DNA of 64,000 bases from contig JBDHIK010000001.1 in NCBI GenBank assembly GCA_039587475.1, forward strand, positions 40,630 through 104,629, given 5' to 3'. This document shows, piece after piece, positions 9,137 through 16,786 of this stretch (positions are counted from its first letter, which is position 1; every line of letters begins with the position of its first letter). Both the position numbers and the translations under genes were made by a program. The notes under the pieces are model-generated. The model searched no databases and was not told the origin of the DNA. It saw nothing but the letters and a program-made list of their open reading frames with translations. Source of the stretch: N074bin45 sp039587475 (lineage in GTDB: Bacteria; Gemmatimonadota; Gemmatimonadetes; Gemmatimonadales; GWC2-71-9).

Positions 9137-9191
9137 GGGCACCGTCTCTCCTGGTGGCCGCCCGGGCGGCAGCCCCTGGATCATTCTAGGC

Positions 9192-10490
9192 CTACAGATT
9201 GGCGGTGGCAAACTCCCGCAGCCCGCTGGCGATCTCTCCCAGCGAGGATACGTCGACCCCGCCCGGGGCCGGCCGGGACGCCATTTCGTCGTCCGGGCAG
9301 GCCACCAGCCCCCGAAGCACCCGTTCGATCTTGAAATACCAGGTGTTCAGCCTGTGCTCCTCGGCAAGGGCCAGACCCTTGGTAAGGTACTCACGGGACC
9401 GGGAAATCGACCCGAACCTGGCCATGCCGACCCCGGCCTGGTAGTGGTAATCCACCGCCATGCTGGGCGGCATGGCGTCGAGACGGCTGGCAGCCTCGTG
9501 CAGGTAGCGACGGAACCCCAGTTCGTCCTGCACGGCCGAGGCGACGCCCAGCAGTTCGATGATGGCATTGGTCCGACTGCCGAAGACCTCACTGCGGGCC
9601 GCCACGACCTCGAGCGCGCACCGAGCCGCGTCGTATTCCCCGAGTGCAGCCAGTGAGGCGCCCAGGTTCGCCAGGGTGCGCCAGCGCGCCGCGTCGTCGA
9701 TCGAGGCAAGGAAAGCCTGGTACTCCATGGCCACGGCTTCGATCCTCCGTCCCTGACCGTCGTACACGGCGGAAAGATCGCTGTAGGCCGCTGCCCGCAC
9801 GTCGGTCAATGCCGCCCGTTCGGTGCGGCCCAGTACTTCCTCGACCAGTTCCTGACTGCGGCGCAGGTTCCCCGTGCTGCGGTACAGGTTGGCCAGTCCC
9901 AGCTTGGAAAACAGCTCGGTGTGTTCGTCGCCAGCGCTCCGGGCTGCGTTCACTGCCTCCTGGTAGGCCACTTCGGCGGGGGGGAAGGACGCCAGCCGCC
10001 GCAGCACGCGCCCGACGAACATGGCGAACGAGGCAAATTCCTCCACCGGCAATCCATCACGATGTGATCGGCCTGCCAGCTCAAGGACGTCGAGGGCATT
10101 TTCGAGCCGAGATTCCTGATTCAGAAAATAGGCGTAGGCCATGAGGCTCATTCTCACCCCCGCGAGATCCAGCGGGAGCTCGTCGTCCATGGTGTCGATC
10201 AACGCCACGAGGTGAGCCCGCTCGGCGTGGTTTTCGGGGAGTTCGCGAACGAAATGGCGGGTGCTGCGGACCTGCCAACGGAAACCATCGAGGTCGCCCG
10301 TCTCACCGGTCAGGCGCAACATCCGATCGACCAGACTGGCAACGAGGAACGCGGCCAGGGAAAGTTGCGAGTCGGCTTCGCGCCCTTGCTCGTGCTCTTG
10401 CCGGGCACGCCTGAGAAACGACCGGTGACCGGGAATCTCCCGCGGCCGCCGGGACGCCTCGAACAGAACTTTGGGATCGCGGTTGCTCAA
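9192..10490 (-). CDS. TPR-repeat protein of unknown function
   Basis: The 432-residue soluble protein is built of consecutive 34-residue-type helical hairpins consistent with TPRs, for example ALDVLELAGRSHRDG, RSAGDEHTELFSKLGLANLYRSTGNLRRSQELVEEVL and DAARCALEVVAARSEVFG. No signal peptide or catalytic motif is present. The start codon is TTG at 10490, with GGAG about 5 bases upstream. It precedes the AraC-REC-MerR operon by 55 bases on the same strand, so it may be an accessory to that signalling group. Confidence 0.7.
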   Translation of the reverse strand: MSNRDPKVLFEASRRPREIPGHRSFLRRARQEHEQGREADSQLSLAAFLVASLVDRMLRLTGETGDLDGFRWQVRSTRHFVRELPENHAERAHLVALIDTMDDELPLDLAGVRMSLMAYAYFLNQESRLENALDVLELAGRSHRDGLPVEEFASFAMFVGRVLRRLASFPPAEVAYQEAVNAARSAGDEHTELFSKLGLANLYRSTGNLRRSQELVEEVLGRTERAALTDVRAAAYSDLSAVYDGQGRRIEAVAMEYQAFLASIDDAARWRTLANLGASLAALGEYDAARCALEVVAARSEVFGSRTNAIIELLGVASAVQDELGFRRYLHEAASRLDAMPPSMAVDYHYQAGVGMARFGSISRSREYLTKGLALAEEHRLNTWYFKIERVLRGLVACPDDEMASRPAPGGVDVSSLGEIASGLREFATANL

Positions 10491-10700
10491 TGGGCTCCGT
10501 GCCGTGTGAGAAGTGTGCCACGGACCTCAGGCAAGATGGCCGGGTTGGGGCGCGCTGATCAAGGGATCGGCCGAGGCGGTCCCGGACCGATCACCCGCCC
10601 GGATCGGGTGGCAACAATCGCACCGGGATGCCGGGATCGAAGGCTCCACCATGCGGAATTCTGGTGCCATTCTTTGCATGACGTTCGACCATGCTGAGGC

Positions 10701-11132
10701 ATGTCTCACGGGTTCACCCTCTTCGAGCTTCTGCTCGCCCTGGCCCTCGTCGCTGTCGTGTCAGGCATCGCGCTGCCCCGTCTGCAGCGACCGCTCGACC
10801 GCCTTGCGGTGGAACGCGCAGTATTCGATGCCAGTGCCGCCCACCAGCGGGCGCGATCCCTCGCCATCGCACGCAACCGGCCAACCGTTCTTCAGGTTCG
10901 AGCCGATTCCCTCAGAATTCGCGTCCTGTCGGGCATCGATTCCACCGACGCGTGGGCCCACCATGGCCCAGCAGAGTACGGTGTCGCCCTCAGTGGACCG
11001 TCACACTGGCTGCGCTTCGACCCCACAGGGCTTGGGGCCGGTGTGGCCAACGGTACCTGGTCCTTCTCCAAGGGCCGCGTTCAGAGACGCGTCATCGCCT
11101 CCCGGGTGGGTCGCCTGCGGGTCAGTCCGTGA
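10701..11132 (+). CDS. GspH/FimT-type pseudopilin
   Basis: The 143-residue protein has a class III (type IV pilin) signal: MSHG, then FTLFELLLALALVAVVSGIALP with Glu at +5, so cleavage after Gly4 by prepilin peptidase is expected. The helix is followed by RLAVERAVFDASAAHQRARSLAIARNRPTVLQV, typical of GspH/FimT minor pseudopilins that sort into type II secretion or type IV pilus tips. No other secretion or pilus gene is nearby, so it is an orphan. The ATG at 10701 is the only start compatible with the short leader. Confidence 0.85.
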   Translation: MSHGFTLFELLLALALVAVVSGIALPRLQRPLDRLAVERAVFDASAAHQRARSLAIARNRPTVLQVRADSLRIRVLSGIDSTDAWAHHGPAEYGVALSGPSHWLRFDPTGLGAGVANGTWSFSKGRVQRRVIASRVGRLRVSP

Positions 11133-11189
11133 ACGTCCATGGAAGGGCCGGCGCGTCCGGGTCCTCGCCGCCCCGTCGGCAGGCCGGGC

Positions 11190-11561
11190 CTATTCGATCT
11201 GGTACTTCCGGATCTTGGCATGCAGGGTCGAGCGGGAGACCCCCAGGATTCTGGCGGCCCGGCTGCGGTTGCTTCCGGTGGACCGGAGCACGCGGGCGAT
11301 GTGATTGCGTTCCACCGTCTCGAGTGACTCCGATGCGGCCACCGCCTCTGATCCAAGGGCGCGGTTCAAGAAGTCATGATCGAGCCCGGGGAGCCTCAGG
11401 TCCAGCACCAGATACCGAGCCTGGGTCGAGAGCACGGCGGCACCGGCGGTAGCGGCATCCTCCACCGGGATGACCCGATCGCCCCGGTTACGAAACAGGT
11501 CGGCCAAGGGGCTGCGGTCCTCGTCACGGGAGCAGGCGATGATCACGTCGGAGGAGTCCAT
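11190..11561 (-). CDS. mini response regulator: truncated receiver fused to a Fis-type HTH
   Basis: Residues 1-60 look like the first half of a receiver (VIIACSRDEDRSPLADLF, then YLVLDLRLPGLDHDF with an acceptor-like Asp). The second half, with the Thr/Ser and Lys switch residues, is absent. Residues about 80-123 are a Fis helix-turn-helix (RNHIARVLRSTGSNRSRAARILGVSRSTLHAKIRKY), as at the C-terminus of NtrC/PrrA-type regulators. At 123 residues it is far smaller than an NtrC protein and lacks the AAA domain. It is convergent with the pseudopilin gene and divergent from the OB-HD gene. Confidence 0.75.
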   Translation of the reverse strand: MDSSDVIIACSRDEDRSPLADLFRNRGDRVIPVEDAATAGAAVLSTQARYLVLDLRLPGLDHDFLNRALGSEAVAASESLETVERNHIARVLRSTGSNRSRAARILGVSRSTLHAKIRKYQIE

Positions 11562-11609
11562 GGTTTCAAGCTAGCAAGGTTACCTTTGCGGTGCCCCAAC
11601 GCACTCGCC

Positions 11610-12512
11610 ATGGCCCAGCCTCCTGATCTGACGACGCTCCCGCCCGGTTCCCGCCTGCAAGACCCCATGGTCGTGCGGCGGGTCGAAATCCGTGGGTCCG
11701 GGGCCGAGCGGTTCACCGTCATGACCCTGGGGAACGCCTCGGGAGTCATCGACACGGCGCCGTTCTGGCTCGGGGACGCCCCAGAGATAGCCGGAATCGC
11801 CAGGGGGGATGCCGTACAGGTGATCGGGGAGATCACCACCTACCAGCAGCGTCGCCAGCTCAAGGTGTCTTCGCTCCGGGTCCTTCCCGGAGACAGCGTC
11901 GACTGGCGTGCGCTCATGCCGTCCGTGGGCGACACGCGACCGTACTGGGAGACCATCGACCAGTGGATTCCGGCCGTCGAGCCAACGAGGCTCCGGTCGG
12001 CGGTCGAGACGTTCTACCGGGATGAACGGTTTCGCGACCGCTTTTCCCAGTGCCCTGCGGCTCTCACGGGACCCCATGCGATGCTGGGCGGCCTGCTCAA
12101 GCACACGGTGGAGGTGGCGGCCATTGCCAGGACCCTGGGACGCGTCATGAGAGCGGACGTGGGACTTACCGTCGCCGGCGCTTTGCTCCACGATCTCGGC
12201 AAGACGGAGGCCTACACATGGGATGGCGCTTTCGCGCTGTCTGAGAGTGGTGGCCGTCTGGGCCAGGCCGCGCTGGGCTCCATCATGCTGGAGCGGCGAC
12301 TGCGCTCCCCGTCGGCGCCACTGCTGACCCAGGACGAAGTTCGGGAGTTGCAGCACATCGTCCTCGTGACTGGCTCGACGGGGGTCATGCCAAGAACCCT
12401 CGCGGCCAAGGCGGTGCAGCTGGCCGAGGCAGCAAGCGGTGAAGCCGCTGTGGCGATGAATGAACTGGAGGATGGAGAAGCGCTTCGGCTGTTCGGCGGT
12501 CCGCACCCCTGA
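11610..12512 (+). CDS. OB-fold plus HD-domain protein, YhaM-like 3'-5' exoribonuclease
   Basis: The N-terminal ~90 residues resemble a nucleic-acid-binding OB fold (ERFTVMTLGNASGVIDTAPFW, then RGDAVQVIGEITTYQQRRQLKVSSL). An HD domain follows: GGLLKHTVEVAAIA (first His), ALLHDLGKTEAY (HD) and later IVLVTGS where His is usual. This OB-HD order is that of YhaM/CBF1 exoribonucleases, which degrade RNA or single-stranded DNA from the 3' end. I chose ATG 11610; an in-frame TTG at 11586 is an alternative. Longer upstream extensions are antisense to the mini response regulator and unlikely. Confidence 0.75.
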   Translation: MAQPPDLTTLPPGSRLQDPMVVRRVEIRGSGAERFTVMTLGNASGVIDTAPFWLGDAPEIAGIARGDAVQVIGEITTYQQRRQLKVSSLRVLPGDSVDWRALMPSVGDTRPYWETIDQWIPAVEPTRLRSAVETFYRDERFRDRFSQCPAALTGPHAMLGGLLKHTVEVAAIARTLGRVMRADVGLTVAGALLHDLGKTEAYTWDGAFALSESGGRLGQAALGSIMLERRLRSPSAPLLTQDEVRELQHIVLVTGSTGVMPRTLAAKAVQLAEAASGEAAVAMNELEDGEALRLFGGPHP

Positions 12513-12530
12513 CGGTCGACACAGGAGCAC

Positions 12531-12572
12531 AAAAAAAGGACGGCCGCTTGGCTCTTCACCAAGCGACCGTCC
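12531..12572 (-). terminator. strong intrinsic terminator, minus strand
   Basis: Arms at 12538-12551 and 12559-12572 pair at 13 of 14 positions (GGACGGCCGCTTGG against its partner) around a 7-base loop. Read on the minus strand the hairpin is followed at once by seven U (A7 at 12531-12537 on the plus strand). On the plus strand there is no U-tract, so it cannot serve the OB-HD gene in the usual way. No minus-strand protein gene ends here, which points to an RNA gene upstream. Confidence 0.85.
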
Positions 12573-12954
12573 CACACATGACTACCCGAGGTCGTAGCTA
12601 AACGCTGCCGTTCTTCTCCTGCCTGCCGCCTCTTGGCTGATCGCCGCTCGGTAGGGCTCGACAGGGCCTCGGCTTCCATCCCCAGGCCGGATGGCCTGTC
12701 CCACCTGGTTCGTCAGATGTGAGCGCTGCGAGTCGGATCGGGTCGCGGACCGATCCTTCGCACTGCACCCCGAGGCGCCAAGTCGGGGTGGGTGAAGCAC
12801 GCGACTGGCTCCACCAGTTTGGCAGGGCGTGATCACCGGGATCGACGGTCGCCTGAGCCCTTGAATGCGTCGGCAACCTCCCCCGAATTACCCTCCAAAC
12901 TCGTTCGCTGGTCGTTTCTCGGGCCGGAGGCCCTTGGCCGTCTCCAACGAGCGC
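12531..12954 (-). ncRNA. candidate structured non-coding RNA, about 420 nt, unrecognised family
   Basis: No convincing protein gene covers this interval. It lies between a minus-strand promoter-like site (12961-12988) and a strong minus-strand terminator (12531-12572). It contains several perfect short hairpins: 12921-12933 (GGGCC arms), 12766-12790 (8-bp arms, CACCCCGA), 12735-12756 (7-bp arms, GGATCGG) and 12683-12698 (6-bp arms around a tetraloop). I looked for the hallmarks of tmRNA (GGNTTCGACG start, T-loop GTTCGA, Ala-rich tag), RNase P RNA (GAGGAAAGTCC and ACAGAA), SRP RNA and 6S RNA and did not find them. Ends are inferred from the promoter and terminator. A divergent member of a known class remains possible. 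Confidence 0.5.
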
Positions 12955-12960
12955 ACCTAC

Positions 12961-12988
12961 AAGATAGGGCCACGGCAAGATCTCGCAA
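12961..12988 (-). promoter_or_regulatory. sigma70-type promoter for the candidate RNA
   Basis: On the minus strand a TTGCGA (12988-12983) and a TATCTT (12966-12961) are separated by 16 bases, close to the vegetative -35/-10 pattern. Transcription would begin near 12954 and run to the terminator at 12531. Confidence 0.5.
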
Positions 12989-13073
12989 GTGCCTGTCTTT
13001 ATTCGGGTTACGCGATTTTGCCTGTGGAAACATTGTGGACGAAACGGGCCTGAAGTAGACGAGAATCGAGGGT

Positions 13074-13094
13074 ATCTCCACACCATGTGGAGAT
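13074..13094. repeat. 21-bp perfect inverted repeat within a cluster of TGTGGA sites
   Basis: ATCTCCACA at 13074-13082 and TGTGGAGAT at 13086-13094 are perfect 9-bp arms around CCA. Related 9-mers lie at 13023 (TGTGGAAAC), 13034 (TGTGGACGA) and 13107-13115 (TTGTCCACA, one mismatch to the E. coli DnaA box TTATCCACA). The group sits about 90-150 bases upstream of the candidate RNA promoter, and is the only notable content between 12989 and 13185. It could be an operator or a DnaA-binding region. Confidence 0.5.
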
Positions 13095-13185
13095 GTTGAC
13101 GACTCGTTGTCCACAGAGAATGGGGACACCGCGAATGCCCCGTGGCGGAGCCGAGAGTCCTACCGATCTAGGGGACGCAGAGAAG

Positions 13186-13743
13186 TTACGGGAGGATGCC
13201 GGGACCGGCCCCGATGGGCCGCACGTAGATGCCCAGAGCCTTGTAGAAGGCACTGACCGCGGTGCTGTACTGGTGGATCACTTCGGCAATGCTCTCGGCC
13301 TGGACCGGCCCATCGGTTCGGAGATCGTCGGGATCGTCCAGGGAAGCCAGACGCTCCCACACCGAATCACAGGCCAGAAGCGCCTGTTCGAGCGTGGTCA
13401 TTTCGTCGAGCAGGGCTTTCTGGGTTTCGGTCCGATACTCCGAGTCCCATGCACCGGCTTCGACCGTCTCCCTGGCCGGCTCGACATTGCGGACGGACCT
13501 GACGCAGGCCCTTTGCAGAGCCCTGCCACGGGAATACAGCAGCTCGGTGGAGGCAGACTGGTGGCCACGCTGGAACTGGGCAGCGGCAGCCTCGACGGTC
13601 CGGAGAGAATCCCGGAGCACGATGAGGATGTCTCTGACCTCTTGCCGCTCGGTGTCCAGGGTGTCGTTGGTGACGACCATCTGGCCGGCCAGTGGACGGG
13701 CGGCCAATAGCAGGAGCAGGGCTGCCCCGTACAGTGCCTTCAT
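13186..13743 (-). CDS. exported protein of unknown function
   Basis: A classic signal peptide (MKALYGAALLLLLAARPLAGQ, cleavage before the Gln) precedes about 165 mature residues that are largely helical and charged, with no family I recognise. The predicted helices (RQEVRDILIVLRDSLRTVEAAAAQF, then RTETQKALLDEMTTLEQALLAC) suggest a helical bundle or coiled coil. I start at ATG 13743, which gives a clean signal peptide; an in-frame start at 13806 would bury it. The ATG overlaps the stop of the preceding gene (ATGA). Confidence 0.7.
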   Translation of the reverse strand: MKALYGAALLLLLAARPLAGQMVVTNDTLDTERQEVRDILIVLRDSLRTVEAAAAQFQRGHQSASTELLYSRGRALQRACVRSVRNVEPARETVEAGAWDSEYRTETQKALLDEMTTLEQALLACDSVWERLASLDDPDDLRTDGPVQAESIAEVIHQYSTAVSAFYKALGIYVRPIGAGPGILP

Positions 13744-14351
13744 GATTCCAGACCGACCTCGATGTACCGGTAACCGTCGTCGCTCTCCGCCGGGCAGAAT
13801 AGACACCCGGCGGCGGTGGCGGCGAAATACCCTGAGAACATGGGTCTCGGCACGTCAAGTTCGTGAATGATGGCACCGAGCCACCTGCGGACGTGCCGCA
13901 CCTCTGGCGCCCGCTGGCTCAGGAAGGAGAGCAGGGCACCCGATCCGTTGGTGGCCCGGAGAAAATGCGCCAGGCTGTGCGCCCGATGGCGAAATTCTAC
14001 CGCCTTGACCCCCGGCTCATCGAACAGGAGCGCCCCATCGGCCGAATCCATTGGCGGCGCGTCCATACGGGGGCCCAGGTAGACGTAGCTGCGCCCTTGA
14101 TCCGACCGGCGTTCGACCACTGCGGCAGCCGTCTCGCTGGTGAGCCGGCTGGCGTGCAGGAGGTCGTCATCGAACAGGACGCCAACCGCGGCGGTCCACT
14201 CGAGGGCCGGCAGGGCGTTTTCGATGGGGCACCCGACGGTCTCATCGAACGCTAAAAGCCGTGGAGCCTCGCCGGCACTCTTCATGAAGTGCGACAGGCC
14301 ATCGGCACGATCGACGAACGTCCGGATGGACAGGGTCTGCGGTTCAGTCAT
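13740..14351 (-). CDS. cytoplasmic protein of unknown function
   Basis: The 203-residue protein has no signal peptide, membrane helix or motif that I recognise. It has two segments of similar build (LLAFDETVGCPIENAL and ALLFDEPGVKAVEF) and a C-terminal Cys-Pro pair (GCLFCPAE). It is translationally coupled to the exported protein at 13186-13743. The ATG at 14351 overlaps one copy of a 10-bp direct repeat. Confidence 0.6.
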   Translation of the reverse strand: MTEPQTLSIRTFVDRADGLSHFMKSAGEAPRLLAFDETVGCPIENALPALEWTAAVGVLFDDDLLHASRLTSETAAAVVERRSDQGRSYVYLGPRMDAPPMDSADGALLFDEPGVKAVEFRHRAHSLAHFLRATNGSGALLSFLSQRAPEVRHVRRWLGAIIHELDVPRPMFSGYFAATAAGCLFCPAESDDGYRYIEVGLES

Positions 14352-14399
14352 GGCCTACTAAGTTAAGTAGATGGCGCCCAAGGAGTAAGTGGCCTACTA
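14351..14399. repeat. 10-bp direct repeats in a divergent promoter region
   Basis: TGGCCTACTA occurs at 14351-14360 and again at 14390-14399, 39 bases apart, in the AT-richer gap between the divergent gene at 13740-14351 and ogt at 14430. The first copy overlaps the minus-strand start codon. It could be a shared operator; nothing else supports that. Confidence 0.35.
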
Positions 14400-14429
14400 T
14401 TGACCTGAATCACCGGGGAAGGCCCTGAT

Positions 14430-14954
14430 ATGCGGGTGACATGGAACAGCTTCGTATCGCCCATCGGGTCCTTGACCATGGTGGAGTGTGCCGCGGGCCC
14501 CCTGATCGTCGAATACGCGGCCAGTGGGCACCGGGGCAGCAACTGGGCCGAGCGCTTGAGACAGGGCGATCCCGGTGTCAGTATCGAGGTCGGTCCCTGT
14601 CCTCAGCTGCAGCGCTGGCTCGAAGCCTATTTCCGGGGCCGCCCCCGCTCGTTCCCGTATCCCGATTCTCTGAGCGACTACTACCCGGTCGATCCGGCCA
14701 GCGAAGAAGTCTGGAGGCTCCTCTGCACCATCCCCCTGGGACAGACGAGGAGCTACGAGGATATCGCACTGCGCTCCGGTCTTCATCCACGCCGCACGGG
14801 CCAGATCGTCTCCGCCAACCCGTTGGCCATCTGCATCCCCTGCCACCGGATTGTGGGAAAGAGCGGGGACCTGGTGGGCTACGGCGGAGGACTGAAGCGC
14901 AAACGCTGGCTCCTGGATCACGAACTTCGCACGTGCGGCCTCGTTCTCAGCTGA
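14430..14954 (+). CDS. ogt: methylated-DNA-protein-cysteine methyltransferase (Ogt)
   Basis: This is a suicidal repair protein that moves the alkyl group of O6-alkylguanine to its own cysteine. The active-site block NPLAICIPCHRIVGKSG has acceptor Cys138 in PCHR, followed by GYGGGLKRKRWLLDHE, where the final Glu belongs to the catalytic relay. The HTH-like recognition segment is RRTGQIVSANP. At 174 residues it has the usual Ogt/Ada-C length. Its 3' end overlaps the next gene by 22 bases. Confidence 0.95.
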   Translation: MRVTWNSFVSPIGSLTMVECAAGPLIVEYAASGHRGSNWAERLRQGDPGVSIEVGPCPQLQRWLEAYFRGRPRSFPYPDSLSDYYPVDPASEEVWRLLCTIPLGQTRSYEDIALRSGLHPRRTGQIVSANPLAICIPCHRIVGKSGDLVGYGGGLKRKRWLLDHELRTCGLVLS

Positions 14955-15487
14955 CCGTCCTGGCGCTGGCTCTTGCGGTGGCCTCGCCAGCCCTCCTGGA
15001 CGCCCAGACCCCGGAGTGGACCCGGCGACCGAGCCTCAGGTTTCTGGGGTTGCGGGCCGGAGTTCCCCTCCCAACCATCAACGACAGAATCGCCGAGCTG
15101 TATGGGGCCCCACTGGAGTGCGCGTCTTCCAGCGTGGATCCGAGAGTGGCCGACTGTCGGTCGTCCTTTCCCGAGCCCATTACCGGACGGGTGGTCGACG
15201 TGTGGTTGTCCTCGATCGACAGCCTGGTGGCGGTCCTGACCGTGTCAGGCCCCGTGACTTCGATCCAACTGCAAGGATGGCGGTCGTCACTGGCGTCCGC
15301 CTACGGAGACGGCGAATCGTCAACCCAGGGCGCCCAAACGTCGCTGCAGTGGATCAGACACCGTCAGATGCTGCGGTTGACGTGGCGTGATCTCGGTGAC
15401 TCGACCGTGGCGTCCGTCTCCCTGATCGATGGACCGGTGCTCGACGGCTGGGAACGCCGTCGCGAACCAGCCGGTACCGACCAGTGA
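14933..15487 (+). CDS. exported protein of unknown function
   Basis: A GTG at 14933, inside the end of ogt, opens a signal peptide (MRPRSQLTVLALALAVASPALLDAQ) with cleavage before Gln. About 160 mature residues follow. They include two Cys in the segment ECASSSVDPRVADCRSS, which could form a disulfide, and a beta-rich C-terminal half. I do not recognise a family. The start is chosen because a longer upstream frame would simply be ogt read out of phase. Confidence 0.65.
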   Translation: MRPRSQLTVLALALAVASPALLDAQTPEWTRRPSLRFLGLRAGVPLPTINDRIAELYGAPLECASSSVDPRVADCRSSFPEPITGRVVDVWLSSIDSLVAVLTVSGPVTSIQLQGWRSSLASAYGDGESSTQGAQTSLQWIRHRQMLRLTWRDLGDSTVASVSLIDGPVLDGWERRREPAGTDQ

Positions 15488-15532
15488 GTGCAAGGGATTG
15501 CCTTCGGGACGACCGACCCTTACCCTAAGCTG

Positions 15533-15558
15533 GGTACGCGGATCGCGTACCTCATTTT
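15533..15558 (+). terminator. probable intrinsic terminator
   Basis: GGTACGCG (15533-15540) and CGCGTACC (15544-15551) form a perfect 8-bp stem with a 3-base loop. They are followed on the plus strand by TCATTTTC. It lies 45 bases after the exported-protein stop at 15487 and separates it from the binding-protein operon. Confidence 0.5.
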
Positions 15559-15625
15559 CATACAGCATCAGAATCCGTTCGCCTTTCGGCATGGTTCGAC
15601 TGTACAGCTTTTTGACGGAGTGACC

Positions 15626-16786
15626 GTGGTACGAATGCTCCCCGGGGGCATGAGCCTGCGCCGCGCCTCCTTCGCCAGCTTCCTGGTACCGTTTCTGGTG
15701 CTGTTGGCCGGGTGTGGAACCGAGGCCGGCCCTATTCGCATCGGCGTGACGGCCAACTTCGATGACGTCAATATGGACCCCATGCGCCACGGCGCCCGCC
15801 TGGCTGTCGAGGAAATCAACGCCGCTGGCGGCGTCGGTGGCCGCATGCTGGAACTGGTGGAACGTGACGACCGCGAAGATCCCGATTCCGCCGTCGTCGT
15901 CGCCACGGAACTGTACCGTGATGAGAGTGTGGTCGCCGTCGTCGGGAACGGGTTCTCCGGGTTGACGCTTGCCACCGCGCCGGTCTTCAACGGTGGTGAC
16001 AACCCGGTCGTCCAGATCTCACCGACGGCTTCCTCTCCCGCGGTCAGTTTCGCGGGGCCCTACACGTTCCGCGTCTGCCCCACCGACCTGGCACACGGTG
16101 GCGCCCTGGCCCGATGGGCCCGGGACGGTCTCGGGTTTCGGCGCGGTGTGGTGCTGTACGGGAACGACGACTACGGCCGCGGCGTGCGCCGGGCGTTCAT
16201 GAACGAATTCGAGAGCATCGACGGCCGAGTGTTGTCGGCAGACCCGTACCTCGACTCGCCGCCCGAGGTCGGTCCCTACCTGGACCGCATCGCCCAGGAC
16301 GGACGGGCCCAGTTCATCGTCCTGGCGGGATACCTGGAAGATGGTGAGGTCATCCTCGCGGAAGCGCGGGCGCGCGGCATCATGGTGCCCTTCATGGGCG
16401 GCGACGGCATCGAGCGTATCGAACGCATGGGCGATCCCGCCGAGGGAACGTACGTCACGGCCGCCTATGTCTCGCTCATCGAAACGCCGCGGAACAGGGC
16501 CTTCCTGGCTTCCTGGGCGGCGGCCTACCCCGACAAGGAGCCTCCCAACCTGTCGGCCGCGGGCGCCTATGACGCCGTCTATCTGATCAGCGAAGCGGTG
16601 GCCGAAGCCGGGACGGACCGGCTGGCGGTGCGTGACGCCCTCGCCGCCGTGGGGAACAGCCGGCCGGCATTCGATGGCGTCATCGGCACCATCGGTTTCG
16701 ACAGCAACGGTGACGTCACCATTCCCAACATCTACATCGGAGTCGTGCGCAGCGGCGAGATTCGGCTCGCGGGCGGATCGCAATGA
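15626..16786 (+). CDS. periplasmic binding lipoprotein, branched-chain amino acid (Leu/Ile/Val) type
   Basis: The product has a lipoprotein signal ending in LVLLAGC and then the Peripla_BP_6 fold: IRIGVTANFDDVNMDPMRHGARLAVEEINAAGGVGG, VVAVVGNGFSG, the hinge VVLYGNDDYGRGVRRAF and FMGGDGIERI. It would bind an amino acid or similar small ligand outside the inner membrane. Start is uncertain: GTG 15626 is 5 bases after GGAG; ATG 15635 and ATG 15650 are alternatives. No permease or ATPase gene accompanies it. Instead its stop overlaps a chemoreceptor gene (ATGA), so it probably feeds a sensory pathway more than transport. Confidence 0.85.
   Translation: MVRMLPGGMSLRRASFASFLVPFLVLLAGCGTEAGPIRIGVTANFDDVNMDPMRHGARLAVEEINAAGGVGGRMLELVERDDREDPDSAVVVATELYRDESVVAVVGNGFSGLTLATAPVFNGGDNPVVQISPTASSPAVSFAGPYTFRVCPTDLAHGGALARWARDGLGFRRGVVLYGNDDYGRGVRRAFMNEFESIDGRVLSADPYLDSPPEVGPYLDRIAQDGRAQFIVLAGYLEDGEVILAEARARGIMVPFMGGDGIERIERMGDPAEGTYVTAAYVSLIETPRNRAFLASWAAAYPDKEPPNLSAAGAYDAVYLISEAVAEAGTDRLAVRDALAAVGNSRPAFDGVIGTIGFDSNGDVTIPNIYIGVVRSGEIRLAGGSQ

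Noticed and set aside
12531..12990. tmRNA, RNase P RNA, SRP RNA or 6S RNA
   Set aside because: None of their key sequences was found on either strand, so I give only a candidate unclassified RNA.
13019..13120. Chromosomal replication origin
   Set aside because: The DnaA-like sites are imperfect, and no dnaA, dnaN, gyrB or AT-rich unwinding region is nearby.
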